A stretch of 64,000 nt of DNA from PMP191F sp047602185 (GTDB lineage Bacteria; Bacteroidota; Bacteroidia; Chitinophagales; Chitinophagaceae): assembly GCA_047602185.1 (NCBI GenBank), contig JASGHY010000001.1:3100001-3164000 (forward strand), in the 5' to 3' direction. Position numbers and translations under genes: made by a program. Under the pieces are notes generated by a model that ran no database searches, was not told the DNA's origin, and was given only the letters and a program-made list of their open reading frames with translations. Below are positions 1 to 8,308 of the stretch, one piece after another (the first letter of the stretch is position 1; each line of letters starts with the position of its first letter).

Positions 1-85
1 AATTCAGCATTCGATATTTCTTCCAGACTTGTATTGACCTAACAACTAAAACCTAATTCCTAATACCTCTTCTTCTGCCTTCCCC
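1..85. repeat. Intergenic word-repeat mosaic (left edge)
   Basis: This noncoding strip, cut by the window edge, lies past the stop codon of pyrF. It opens with the end of an m5 module (attcgatatttc words), followed by m9-like words (acctaacaactaaaacctaa). The same modules recur in many other gaps of this window, so this is probably the tail of a longer mosaic. Confidence 0.6.
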
Positions 86-889
86 CTACTTCAGGTACTC
101 CGCCATTTCCCGCTGGTACTCCTTAGCTACTTCACCGGCTTTCACTGCAAAGTCTTCCCCGGAAGAAGCGAAAATGATGGCACGGCTTGCATTTACAAGA
201 ATGCCAACATCCTTATTCATGGCCTTAAGGGAGATTTCTTCCAAGCTACCACCCTGCGCACCAACACCGGGAACAAGATAAAAATGATCAGGTGTTAACT
301 GGCGGATCTTTGTAAACCAGTCACTTTGTGTAGCACCTACAACAAACATTAGGTTATCCGGAGTGCCCCATTTAGCCGCAGTAGACAGTACTTTTTCATA
401 CAAAAGCCCATCACCCGCAGGCTGCAGTTCAAAATCAGCAGCCCCGCTATTAGAGGTCAGCCCCAGCAAAATGGTCCATTTACCACTATAGGCAAGAAAA
501 GGCTGCACACTGTCAGCACCCATATAGGGAGCAACAGTTATAGAATCAAAAGGAAGTGCCTCAAAAAAAGCCTTGGCATATTGCGTAGAAGTATTGCCAA
601 TATCTCCGCGTTTGGCATCAGCAATGGTAAAATGTGTAGAAGGAATATACTTTACGGTTTTCTCCATTGCCTCCCATCCTTTCAGGCCCATGGATTCATA
701 AAAGGCAGTATTGATCTTATAACTCACACAGTAATCTTTGGTAGCATCGATAATAGCTTTATTAAAAGCAAATACCGGGTCTGGTTCCAGCAACAGGTGT
801 TTGGGGATCTTGGTAATATCAGTATCCAGTCCCACGCAGAGATATGACTTTTTTAACCTGATCTGTTCTACCAATTGCTGACGTGTCAT
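86..889 (-). CDS. pyrF: Orotidine 5'-phosphate decarboxylase
   Basis: Decarboxylates OMP to UMP, the last step of de novo pyrimidine synthesis, in the cytoplasm. The N-terminus carries the substrate-binding CVGLDTD segment, and the catalytic stretch DAKRGDIGNT (DxKxxD signature) sits near residue 90. About 267 residues fits the longer bacterial type found in Bacteroidota and mycobacteria. The start chosen is the ATG at 889 (MTRQQLVEQI). An upstream in-frame extension to 958 would overlap kynU and has no family resemblance. The stop of kynU lies only 10 bp upstream, so the two genes are probably co-transcribed although no pathway link is obvious. The family assignment is firm. Confidence 0.95.
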   Translation of the reverse strand: MTRQQLVEQIRLKKSYLCVGLDTDITKIPKHLLLEPDPVFAFNKAIIDATKDYCVSYKINTAFYESMGLKGWEAMEKTVKYIPSTHFTIADAKRGDIGNTSTQYAKAFFEALPFDSITVAPYMGADSVQPFLAYSGKWTILLGLTSNSGAADFELQPAGDGLLYEKVLSTAAKWGTPDNLMFVVGATQSDWFTKIRQLTPDHFYLVPGVGAQGGSLEEISLKAMNKDVGILVNASRAIIFASSGEDFAVKAGEVAKEYQREMAEYLK

Positions 890-899
890 ATAAAAACAA

Positions 900-2180
900 T
901 TATGCTTGTTGTTGCAAAATCTGGCGCAAGATATTATTGAATTGCCATACTTCCTCAAAACTGTTATACAAAGCTACCGGCGCCAGCCTGATCACATTGG
1001 GTTCGCGCCAATCGGTCATTACACCTGCTTTACTAAGCGCGTCAAACACCTGTTTGCCGTTTTTCAGCATGTGCATCGATACCTGGCAACCTTTTTCACT
1101 TTCTCCTGTGGGAGTTATTATTTCCAATTGGTTACCAGCCTGTTCATTTACTTCATTCAGCAAAAACCATAACCAGGCATTCAACAACTTTCTTTTTTCC
1201 TGGATGTTCTGCCAGCCCGCCTCTTCTATAATGTCCAAAGCTGCTTTATGTGAGGCCAGTAATAGCAGTGCCGGTGTACTTAACTGCCAGCCTTCGGCAG
1301 ACTGTACAGGTTTAAATCCCTGCTGCATCAGGAAACGCGTTTTCTTATCATACCCCCACCAACCTGCAAAACGTTGTATTTCCGGGTCGTTATGATAACG
1401 CTCATGAATATAAGCGCCACCTACTCCGCCGGGTCCTGAATTAAGGTATTTATAACTGCACCAGCAGGCAAAATCTACATTCCAGTGGTGCAATTGCAGG
1501 GACACATTTCCGGCGGCATGTGCAAGATCAAAACCCACCTTTGCTCCGGCAGCGTGAGCAGCCTCTGTGATCGCCGGGATATTAAATAACTGCCCTGAAT
1601 AATAATTAATACCACCCCACAGCACTAGCGCTAATTCATCCTTGTGCCGGTCAATGGCGGCAATAATATCTTCATGACGAATATGATGTTCTCCTGTTCG
1701 CGGTGCAACTTCTATCAATATCTCTTTAGGATCAAAACCATGATGTTTGACATGAGTTTCAAACATATACTGATCGCTGGGAAAAGCCTTTGCTTCGCAA
1801 ATGATCTTATTTCGCTTTCCTTCAGGGCGATAAAAACTCACCATCATCAGGTGAAGATTCACCGTAAGCTGGTTCATTACCACCACTTCATGTGGCAGCG
1901 CGCCCACCACTGTGCTCAATGTATTGGTAAGACCATCATGATAATGCATCCACGGTTGTTCGCCCATAAAAAAGCCTTCCACACCGTATTTGCTCCAGCT
2001 ACTCAATATCTGCTGCAGGTAAGATTGTGTACGTACCGGTTGTAAGCCCAATGAATTACCAAGAAAATAGATCTGCTCTTTTCCATCATGAATAGGAATA
2101 ATAAACTCTTTCCTGAGATCTTTTAAGAGGTCATTACTATCCAGTGTACGCGCAAATGACAAGCTATTTTCGAATTGCAT
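900..2180 (-). CDS. kynU: Kynureninase
   Basis: PLP enzyme that hydrolyses kynurenine or 3-hydroxykynurenine to anthranilate or 3-hydroxyanthranilate plus alanine, in tryptophan breakdown or the kynurenine route to NAD. The 426-residue length is typical. The N-terminus has YFLGNSLGLQP; the PLP-contacting FDLAHAAGN is near residue 205, and the Schiff-base lysine lies in CSYKYLNSGPGG near residue 230. The C-terminal VIRLAPVALYNSFEE matches the family. It is transcribed with pyrF, 10 bp downstream. No other kynurenine-pathway gene (tryptophan dioxygenase, kynurenine monooxygenase, HAAO) is in this window, so whether it serves catabolism or NAD synthesis cannot be told. Confidence 0.95.
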   Translation of the reverse strand: MQFENSLSFARTLDSNDLLKDLRKEFIIPIHDGKEQIYFLGNSLGLQPVRTQSYLQQILSSWSKYGVEGFFMGEQPWMHYHDGLTNTLSTVVGALPHEVVVMNQLTVNLHLMMVSFYRPEGKRNKIICEAKAFPSDQYMFETHVKHHGFDPKEILIEVAPRTGEHHIRHEDIIAAIDRHKDELALVLWGGINYYSGQLFNIPAITEAAHAAGAKVGFDLAHAAGNVSLQLHHWNVDFACWCSYKYLNSGPGGVGGAYIHERYHNDPEIQRFAGWWGYDKKTRFLMQQGFKPVQSAEGWQLSTPALLLLASHKAALDIIEEAGWQNIQEKRKLLNAWLWFLLNEVNEQAGNQLEIITPTGESEKGCQVSMHMLKNGKQVFDALSKAGVMTDWREPNVIRLAPVALYNSFEEVWQFNNILRQILQQQA

Positions 2181-2366
2181 AAGAAAACTGTTTAGAATTT
2201 AAATACCGGGTCGTAAAACGTCAGTCGTGAGAGGCTACAAGTGAATAGTCAATGGGCAATAGTGAATGCCTGTTCCTTGTAAACTTATCAACCTTCCAAC
2301 TTGTAAACTGTATTTCCTTGTGCCTTGTCTCTTGAGCCCTCTGCCTTCTCAGACTTAATTCTTCAT
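2181..2366. repeat. Intergenic word-repeat mosaic
   Basis: The gap between the SDR gene and kynU (both minus strand) is almost entirely modular repeats. An m1 fragment (cgtcagtcgtgag) lies near 2219. An m12 module in reverse orientation (gtgaatagtcaatgggcaat) spans 2241-2270. An m7 module (aacttatcaaccttccaac) starts near 2282, and an m8 module (ccttgtgccttgtctcttga) near 2316. No gene was seen. Confidence 0.7.
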
Positions 2367-3152
2367 TTAAAGACTCCCCGTCCTTCCACCATCCACCGGT
2401 ATGCTAATGCCGGTTACATACGATGCAGCAGGAGATGCAAGGAAGGCAGCTACTGCTGCTATCTCTTCTGCGTCACCAAACCTTTTCATTGGTACGCTCT
2501 TCTTCATTTCTTCCTCTATCTCCTCCTCACTCACCTGTTGTGTTTTGGCATTAGCCTGCACCAGTCCCTCCAAACGCTGGGTACTGATAAAACCCGGCAA
2601 TACATTATTGACTGTAATATTAAATTGGCCAAGCTCATTGGCCATTGTTTTAGCCCATGAAGCCACCGCACCTCTGATAGTATTGGATACTCCCAGGTTA
2701 GGCAAAGGAATTTTTACTGATGTAGAGATCACATTAATGATACGGCCATACCCTGCTTCTTTCATAGAAGGTACAACAGCCTGAGTTAAGATATGATTAC
2801 AGATCAGGTGTTGATTAAAAGCATCCAGGAAAGCCTGCTCTGTAGCTGTTGCAATGGGACCGGCTTTGGGTCCACCGGTATTATTGATGAGAATATGCAC
2901 AGGTGTTTGCTGTACTACCAGCTGAATCACGCTTCTTACCTGTTCAGGCTGCGAAAAGTCAGCAGTAAAATAAGTGTGTTGTTGTGCTGCTGTTACAGGC
3001 AACTGGTTGATGGCTGCTTTCAGTGATTCTTCATTACGGGCAAGCAAGATACAGGTAGCGCCTAGTTTTGCCAGCGCATTAGCTGTTGCCAATCCTATTC
3101 CCTGTGTACTGCCACATACTACTGCTGTTTTTCCGGAGAGAGAAACATTCAT
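2367..3152 (-). CDS. SDR family oxidoreductase with altered catalytic Tyr/Lys
   Basis: Short-chain dehydrogenase/reductase of 261 residues. The Rossmann nucleotide-binding motif GSTQGIG lies at residues 14-20, NNTGG at 90-94, and the end VTGISIPVDGGRTGSL is classical. The catalytic Ser region is present (ISTSVKIP, 142-149). By alignment with canonical YAASKAAV, the sequence SNTIRGAV places Ser156 and Arg160 where the YxxxK tyrosine and lysine should be. Divergent SDRs with S-N-x-x-R here occur in bacteria and are often annotated as 3-oxoacyl-ACP reductase, but substrate and even activity are uncertain. It stands alone between two repeat-filled gaps. Confidence 0.85.
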   Translation of the reverse strand: MNVSLSGKTAVVCGSTQGIGLATANALAKLGATCILLARNEESLKAAINQLPVTAAQQHTYFTADFSQPEQVRSVIQLVVQQTPVHILINNTGGPKAGPIATATEQAFLDAFNQHLICNHILTQAVVPSMKEAGYGRIINVISTSVKIPLPNLGVSNTIRGAVASWAKTMANELGQFNITVNNVLPGFISTQRLEGLVQANAKTQQVSEEEIEEEMKKSVPMKRFGDAEEIAAVAAFLASPAASYVTGISIPVDGGRTGSL

Positions 3153-3694
3153 AGTTCATTCGTTTGCAGTAAAGATAGGCAAATGCAGGTTTCACGTTAG
3201 GGGTTTCGGGGTTTGAAATCGCAAAACGTGAGTCGTCAGTCGTGAGTGGTCGCTGCTGATCCGTGAAACGTCAAATGTGAAAAGTGAAGCGAGGATATAG
3301 GCTGCGAGCCTTGAGCTACGAGCCGCGAGCAAATACAATAAACCATCCCGTACTTCGTACTTCTTATTTCGTACTTTCCTCAGGCCTTTTCAGGCTTTTG
3401 ACATCATACTTCCGACTTCTGTCTTTCCTTCGAAATTCGATATTCAAAATTCAACATTCGATATTTCCACCTTCCGTACCTCCTTGTTAACTTATCAACC
3501 TTTCAACTTGTCAACTGTATTCCTTGTGCCTTGTCTCTTAAATCTTGTGCCTTTACCTACAACTTAAAACTTATAACCGGGTTTTCGCGTTTGGTGTTAA
3601 GCGTTCTGCGTTCTGCAATTCCTTGTCACCTCTCACTTCATTCTCAAATCTTCAAATTCGCAAATTTTCAAATTAAAGAATTAGCACATTAACA
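3153..3694. repeat. Long intergenic word-repeat mosaic (about 540 bp)
   Basis: No gene was seen. Reading left to right the modules are m1 (3227-3250), m2 (near 3300-3335), m6 (3348-3377), m5 (3430-3465), m7 (3485-3519), m8 (3522-3552), m9 (3557-3578), m4 (3593-3617), m10 (3645-3675) and m11 words up to the PaiB-like stop codon. Positions 3237-3377 have a nearly identical inverted copy at 16406-16539, with 4 mismatches and one 7-bp gap by eye. Open frames through this stretch come from the repeats lacking stop codons and are not genes. Confidence 0.8.
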
Positions 3695-4324
3695 TTACCC
3701 CCTTCCCCACGCCTGCCTCACTTCCATCTCAGCAGCGATCTTCTTCGCATCGGTATCCCCTTCTTTCAGTTTTTTGATAATATTCAGATAGCTTTCTTTA
3801 TCCCTGTTCTGGCTCAGTTTAAAAACGCCATCCATTTGCAGTACTTCAATTTCAATAGCGACAATAGCTTTGGTAAGTCTGTCAATATATTCCTGTGGCA
3901 ATTTTTCCATCAGCGAAGGAGATTCACTGTTGTTCTCAAACAAAGAAGTAGTTTGTTCCAATACTTCCAGCAATTCAGCATGCTCAAGAAAACGCACTGT
4001 ACCTTTTACATGTACCGACATATAATTCCAGGTAGATCCCTGCTGTGGGTTGCTGTACCAACTGGCACTTACATATGTATGCGGGCCGGTAAACACTACC
4101 AGGGCATGAGGATTTGCCATAAATGCTTTGTGATGGTCAGTCTGACGCATAATATGCCCCTTCAGAAAGATCCGCTCTCCCTCTTCTCTGATCAGGAAAG
4201 GGATCTGTGTAGCAACAGGTTGATGATGCACATCACTTCCGGTAAATAGCGCAAAGGGATGCTGATGCATAAATGCTATCATCGCGGCGCGGTCTTTTTC
4301 TGTGAAATAAGGCAGACTGTACAT
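3695..4324 (-). CDS. PaiB-like FMN-binding protein
   Basis: Small split-barrel flavin-binding protein of the PaiB / 'FMN-binding negative transcriptional regulator' family. The 209 residues match the family length. The start MYSLPYFTEKDRAAMIAFM and the FMN-pocket region ATQIPFLIREE (about 39-49), plus VFTGPHTYVSASWY (about 77-90) and STWNYMSVHVKG (about 97-108), are characteristic. Bacillus PaiB affects sporulation and protease genes. In Bacteroidota the role is not established, and it may simply be a flavin-dependent reductase. The gene has an apparent promoter box 4 bp upstream of its ATG, implying a leaderless mRNA. Confidence 0.88.
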   Translation of the reverse strand: MYSLPYFTEKDRAAMIAFMHQHPFALFTGSDVHHQPVATQIPFLIREEGERIFLKGHIMRQTDHHKAFMANPHALVVFTGPHTYVSASWYSNPQQGSTWNYMSVHVKGTVRFLEHAELLEVLEQTTSLFENNSESPSLMEKLPQEYIDRLTKAIVAIEIEVLQMDGVFKLSQNRDKESYLNIIKKLKEGDTDAKKIAAEMEVRQAWGRG

Positions 4325-4328
4325 ATTA

Positions 4329-4336
4329 CGAAGATA
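4329..4336 (-). promoter_or_regulatory. -7 box of the PaiB-like gene, leaderless type
   Basis: On the minus strand TATCTTCG (one mismatch to the Bacteroidota -7 consensus TAnnTTTG) is followed by four bases and then the ATG at 4324. The same arrangement, TATCTTCG-N4-ATG, precedes the trmH-like gene at 59314. Transcription would start at or next to the start codon. Confidence 0.5.
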
Positions 4337-4411
4337 ACTATTACATCAAAGTCTTACCATCCCTGCTGCTTTTATTGATAATTCTGTAGTTTAGAATGAT
4401 ATTTTAAGCCC

Positions 4412-4975
4412 ATGAAACCGTTTATAACCAGGATCATTCTTGCACTGTTTTTGTTGATAGCAGCTTTCTCTACCACTTCTGCACAAACGCCGGATACAGT
4501 AGTAGTAAAGACAAACGACACCACAACAGCTCAAATCACACCTATTACATCTACTCCACCTGATGATGGCGATTTCACCCCGTTTCTGTTGCTGTTTGGC
4601 ATTACAGTATTATCTTTTGTATTTGGAGCGGTAGCCATTGGGGCTTTTGCCGCCGCATTTGTTCTATTTACAATCGTTGCAATGACAGGTGCAGGTATCC
4701 TTTCAACCTCAATTATTGTAGGCATCTACAAACGTTCTTTTGCCGCCGGGTTTAAAACCTTCCTGGTAATAACATGCAGTATCGGAGGCGTTGTTGCAGG
4801 CGCTGCTACATTCTGGCTTATAGCACGATTACTGCATCTACAGGTTAGCACAGTTACAATGGTTACAGCCGGGGCATTAAGCGGATTTACAGGAGGTATT
4901 TTACTGGCTCTCTCTCTTTATAAGATCATAAGAGTACTGAGTACCTATGGAAAAAACAAGCTGATTGCCCATTAA
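4412..4975 (+). CDS. Hypothetical membrane protein
   Basis: A 187-residue protein I do not recognise. Residues 1-25 form a signal peptide or N-anchor ending TTSAQT. A Thr/Pro-rich low-complexity stretch follows (about 26-53). Four hydrophobic segments then appear (about 57-75, 77-105, 115-140 and 145-170), rich in Gly/Ala, with a short basic tail. It is probably an inner-membrane protein with a small N-terminal periplasmic part. It stands alone, runs convergently with the Mrp gene, and is followed by a strong hairpin at 5007-5030. No function can be assigned. Confidence 0.75.
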   Translation: MKPFITRIILALFLLIAAFSTTSAQTPDTVVVKTNDTTTAQITPITSTPPDDGDFTPFLLLFGITVLSFVFGAVAIGAFAAAFVLFTIVAMTGAGILSTSIIVGIYKRSFAAGFKTFLVITCSIGGVVAGAATFWLIARLLHLQVSTVTMVTAGALSGFTGGILLALSLYKIIRVLSTYGKNKLIAH

Positions 4976-5006
4976 GTATTGAGAATTGAATATTCCCCAA
5001 ATAAAA

Positions 5007-5030
5007 ACTGCCGGTCGTAAAACCGGCAGT
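5007..5030. terminator. Bidirectional intrinsic terminator
   Basis: Perfect 9-bp stem actgccggt / accggcagt with a 6-base loop (cgtaaa), flanked by aaaa on the left and an AT-rich tract on the right. It lies between the convergent membrane-protein gene (ends 4975) and the Mrp gene (ends 5102), so it probably serves both. Confidence 0.8.
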
Positions 5031-5101
5031 CACTTATTATAATATAATGTTGTTTTGATCTTCAACAACGCTAAAGCCGACACTCAAAACCTGCCCCCCA
5101 G

Positions 5102-6205
5102 CTACGCCATCATTTCCACTACTCTCGACGGAGCCACTTTAGCATTACGCATAGCAATGCTGCGGGCAGTATTACCTGCAAACTCTTCCATAGCAACACG
5201 GGTTATCTCATCATCACCTACCATAGCGGGAATACCATTGTCGCCGCCTTCGCGGATACTTTGTACCAGTGGAATTTGTCCCAGGAAAGGCAGATCATAC
5301 TCTTCAGCCAGCCTTTTACCACCTTCTTTACCAAAAATATAATATTTATTATCTGGCAGTTCAGCAGGAGTAAAATAACTCATGTTTTCCACCAGCCCGA
5401 TAATAGGTACTTTAATCTGTGCCTGTCCAAACATAGCAATGGCTTTTTTCGCATCAGCCAGTGCTACTTCCTGCGGAGTTGTTACTACCACTACCCCGGT
5501 TACAGGAACAGTTTGTAATAAAGTAAGGTGAATATCGCCGGTACCGGGAGGCATATCAATTACCAGGTAATCCAGTTCATCCCAGTATACATCGGTTGCA
5601 AACTGGCGGATAGCGCTGCTGGCCATTGGGCCACGCCAAACCACTGCATTTTTCTCATCAACCAGCAGGCCGATGCTCATCAGCTTAATACCAAAGCGCT
5701 CCAGAGGCACAATCATGCCTTTCTCACTTTGTCCTGTGTTCATCATCATCGGCCTTTCGCCACGCACGCCAAACATAATGGGCACGCTGGGACCATAAAT
5801 ATCAGCATCCATCAGTCCCACTTTGGCACCACCACGTGCAAAAGCCAGTGCCAGGTTGGCAGAAATGGTGCTTTTACCCACACCACCTTTACCACTCACT
5901 ACAGCAATGATATTTTTTACGCGGGGCATTACCGCATTACCGGCATCTTTACGATTACTGCTGGTATTAGCAGTAAAATTCACAGTTACTTTCGCTTCTT
6001 TATTAATAAGTAAACGCACAGCATTGGTACAGGCTGAACGGATCATATCCTTCATAGGACATGCAGGTGTTGTAAGCACTACAGTAAACGAAACAGCATC
6101 GCCGTCTATCACAATATCTTTAACCATATTGAGCGTTACAATATCCTGCCCCAGGTCGGGTTCCTGAACATTGCGCAATGCATCTAATACTTGCTCTGAA
6201 GTCAT
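5102..6205 (-). CDS. apbC: Mrp/ApbC family iron-sulfur cluster carrier ATPase
   Basis: Cytoplasmic P-loop NTPase that binds and delivers Fe-S clusters. Residues 1-90 are a MIP18/DUF59 domain with its cysteine in TTPACPMKD. The ParA/MinD-like ATPase follows, with the deviant Walker A GKGGVGKS near residue 110, DADIYGPSVP and DMPPGTGD. 367 residues is the usual size for the fused form. The region that carries a CPxC cluster-ligand motif in enterobacterial ApbC reads ENMSYFTPAELPDNKYY here, with no cysteine pair. From memory this is common in Bacteroidota, so cluster binding must use other residues. The gene is monocistronic between a hairpin and a divergent gene. Confidence 0.92.
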   Translation of the reverse strand: MTSEQVLDALRNVQEPDLGQDIVTLNMVKDIVIDGDAVSFTVVLTTPACPMKDMIRSACTNAVRLLINKEAKVTVNFTANTSSNRKDAGNAVMPRVKNIIAVVSGKGGVGKSTISANLALAFARGGAKVGLMDADIYGPSVPIMFGVRGERPMMMNTGQSEKGMIVPLERFGIKLMSIGLLVDEKNAVVWRGPMASSAIRQFATDVYWDELDYLVIDMPPGTGDIHLTLLQTVPVTGVVVVTTPQEVALADAKKAIAMFGQAQIKVPIIGLVENMSYFTPAELPDNKYYIFGKEGGKRLAEEYDLPFLGQIPLVQSIREGGDNGIPAMVGDDEITRVAMEEFAGNTARSIAMRNAKVAPSRVVEMMA

Positions 6206-6271
6206 TCCTCTAATAGTTTTGTTAAAAAGAATCCGTTCGCTGCAAAATTAACCATTAACAGGGGTATTTTG

Positions 6272-6304
6272 TTGAAACTATTTTATTCATACTCTGTATA
6301 TTTG
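6272..6304 (+). promoter_or_regulatory. Promoter of the carboxypeptidase-regulatory-domain protein, leaderless type
   Basis: A perfect TAnnTTTG box (tatatttg, 6297-6304) is preceded by TTG at 6272-6274 with 22 bp between, matching the Bacteroidota -33/-7 layout. Only six bases separate the box from the ATG at 6311, so the transcript should carry almost no leader. Confidence 0.6.
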
Positions 6305-6310
6305 GTGCGC

Positions 6311-6952
6311 ATGAAAAAATATTTACTCATTGTTACGTTGCTCGCAGTAGGGGTTCCATTTGCGGCAAATGCACAGTTCGAAAAATTAAAAGACTCTGTG
6401 GTACAATTGTTTGGTGTGGTTATGACCGCCGACAGTTTAAAAGCAATTCCTTCCGTAACCGTGGAGATCAAAGGTCAGAAAAGAGGAACTTTTACGAACG
6501 AACAGGGCGTATTTTCCATAGTAGCAATGAAGGGCGATGTTATTGAGTTTACTTCCGTAGGTTATAAACCCAAGTTGGCTGAGATTCCCCGCGACCTCGA
6601 AGGCAACCAGTTCAGCATTATTCAGCTTTTAGTTACAGATACAGTATATCTTCCTGCCACCATCATCAAGCCGCGCCCAACGCGCGAACAGTTTGAACGC
6701 GATTTCGTGAAAGCCGATATTCCGGACGATGATCTTGAAATTGCGCGCAAAAATACCGACGAATCCAAGCGTCGGGCTCTATCGAAGACACTTCCCCGCG
6801 ATGGTGGAGAAAATACCAATATGATGCTGAAAAATAACGCCCAGCGCGCTTATTATTCAGGTCAGGCACCTCCACAGAACATTTTCAACCCATTTGCATG
6901 GAATGAATTCATAAAAGCCTGGAAACGAGGAGATTTTAAGAATAATAATTGA
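6311..6952 (+). CDS. Secreted protein with carboxypeptidase-like regulatory domain
   Basis: About 213 residues. The chosen start ATG 6311 gives a clean signal peptide (MKKYLLIVTLLAVGVPFAANAQ). An upstream TTG start at 6269 would read through the promoter box. Residues about 30-115 form a CarboxypepD_reg-like beta-sandwich (FGVVMTADSLKAIPSVTVEI, TNEQGVFSIVAMKGDVIEFT, VGYKP), the module usually found at the front of TonB receptors but free-standing here. The C-terminal half is charged, with DDDLEIARKNTDESKRRALS and an Asn/Gln-rich stretch, without recognisable motifs. Such proteins are common and uncharacterised in Chitinophagaceae; a periplasmic or cell-surface location is likely. Confidence 0.8.
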   Translation: MKKYLLIVTLLAVGVPFAANAQFEKLKDSVVQLFGVVMTADSLKAIPSVTVEIKGQKRGTFTNEQGVFSIVAMKGDVIEFTSVGYKPKLAEIPRDLEGNQFSIIQLLVTDTVYLPATIIKPRPTREQFERDFVKADIPDDDLEIARKNTDESKRRALSKTLPRDGGENTNMMLKNNAQRAYYSGQAPPQNIFNPFAWNEFIKAWKRGDFKNNN

Positions 6953-7243
6953 TGTAAGAATACAGTAATCAGGGATTGGGAATCAGAAATTAGGTTTCAA
7001 CTGGTAGCAAATACAAGTCTGGAAGAAATATCGAATGCTGAATATCGAATTTCGTAGGGAAGACCAAATTTAAGAACCCGAAACCTCAAACACTAAACCC
7101 GGAACCGTCCTCACGACTGACGACTCACGTTTCACGATTGCCGTCTGCCGGTTTACGATCCAGTATCTTGTATCCTGCATCTGAACCCGAAACAGCCCTT
7201 ACGATTGCCGGGGTTCACCATTCACTATCAAAAAAACTGCTAT
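6953..7243. repeat. Intergenic word-repeat mosaic, reverse orientation
   Basis: Between two plus-strand genes the modules run on the minus strand. A reversed m5 (gaatatcgaatttcg) lies near 7023-7062 and a reversed m1 (cctcacgactgacgactcac) near 7109-7142, followed by word-like cgattgccg / ctgccgg motifs and atccagtatcttgtatcc. No gene was seen. Confidence 0.7.
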
Positions 7244-8137
7244 ATGAATCTGAAGAAAGTATCTGTTATTGGTGCTGGAACAATGGGTAATGGTATTGCG
7301 CATGTGTTTGCCCAAAGCGGATTTGAGGTAAACCTGGTAGATGTAAATGCCGACCAACTCGCAAAAGCCCTCCAGACCATCAGTAAGAATTTCGACAGGC
7401 AAATAGCAAAAGGCAGTATTTCTGAAGAACAGAAAAAAACAGCGCTCGCAAACATTTCAACTTTTTCTGATATCTCCACCGGTGTAAAGGATGCTGATCT
7501 GGTTGTAGAAGCTGCTACCGAAAACACGGATCTAAAACTAAAGATCTTCCGCCAGATAGATGAAGCTGCTCCTGCCGGAACTATCCTGGCTACAAATACC
7601 TCTTCCATTTCCATTACAAAAATTGCTGCTGCCACCAAAAGACCTCAGCTGGTTATCGGTATGCACTTTATGAATCCTGTACCGGTAATGAAACTGGTAG
7701 AGATCATTAATGGATATGCTACAGATAAAAATGTTACTACCGCTATTGCTGAGTTAAGCAAACAATTGGGCAAAATTCCCTGCGTGGTAAACGACTATCC
7801 TGGTTTTATTGCCAACCGCATATTGATGCCCATGATCAATGAAGCTATTTACAGTTTATACGAAGGGGTAGCTGGTGTAACAGAAATTGATACAGTAATG
7901 AAACTGGGTATGGCCCACCCCATGGGACCATTGCAACTGGCAGATTTCATCGGGCTGGATGTTTGCTATTCTATCCTCAACGTATTGCATGATGGATTCG
8001 GTAATCCTAAATATGCTCCCTGCCCACTTCTCACCAATATGGTTACTGCAGGCTTTCTCGGCGCAAAAACCGGCGAAGGATTTTATCAATATACCGCAGG
8101 CAGTAAAGACCTGGTAGTAAGTCCGCGCTTTGCTTAA
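7244..8137 (+). CDS. 3-hydroxyacyl-CoA (3-hydroxybutyryl-CoA) dehydrogenase
   Basis: NAD(P)-dependent oxidation of 3-hydroxyacyl-CoA to 3-ketoacyl-CoA, or the reverse, in fatty-acid or butanoate metabolism. The start ATG 7244 (MNLKKVSVIGAGTMG) gives 297 residues. The Rossmann motif GAGTMGNGIAHVF is at 9-21, the catalytic His region GMHFMNPVPVMKLVE near 139-153, and the C-terminal dimerisation domain contains HPMGPLQLADFIGLDV. This single-domain architecture matches Hbd/PaaH-type enzymes, not the FadB fusion. No other beta-oxidation genes adjoin it, so whether the chain-length preference is short (Hbd) cannot be decided. It sits between repeat-filled gaps. Confidence 0.93.
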   Translation: MNLKKVSVIGAGTMGNGIAHVFAQSGFEVNLVDVNADQLAKALQTISKNFDRQIAKGSISEEQKKTALANISTFSDISTGVKDADLVVEAATENTDLKLKIFRQIDEAAPAGTILATNTSSISITKIAAATKRPQLVIGMHFMNPVPVMKLVEIINGYATDKNVTTAIAELSKQLGKIPCVVNDYPGFIANRILMPMINEAIYSLYEGVAGVTEIDTVMKLGMAHPMGPLQLADFIGLDVCYSILNVLHDGFGNPKYAPCPLLTNMVTAGFLGAKTGEGFYQYTAGSKDLVVSPRFA

Positions 8138-8212
8138 AGCTGAATGCGAAACGCAAATTATCCTGAAACTCAGCATATGTACTTATAAAGTACTCCTGAT
8201 GTTATAGTTGCT

Positions 8213-8240
8213 TTTAGCGTCAGGCGTTCAGCGTTTAGCC
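8213..8240 (+). repeat. m4 word module
   Basis: Three imperfect copies of a seven-to-eight-base word (tagcgtc, ggcgttc, agcgttt) form one m4 module in the gap before the ECF sigma gene. The same module occurs near 3600, 15390, 20530, 41815, 55155, 59720 and 63695. Confidence 0.6.
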
Positions 8241-8308
8241 CCTCTTTCGGCCCTTCCGTCTTCCGGACTTTTTTCTTACATTCACATACGATACGATTGC
8301 CGTTTTGT

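Noticed and set aside
3153..3694. CRISPR-like array in the repeat-rich gap
   Set aside because: Units are contiguous degenerate words of 6-9 bases without unique spacers or uniform repeats, and no cas gene is present.
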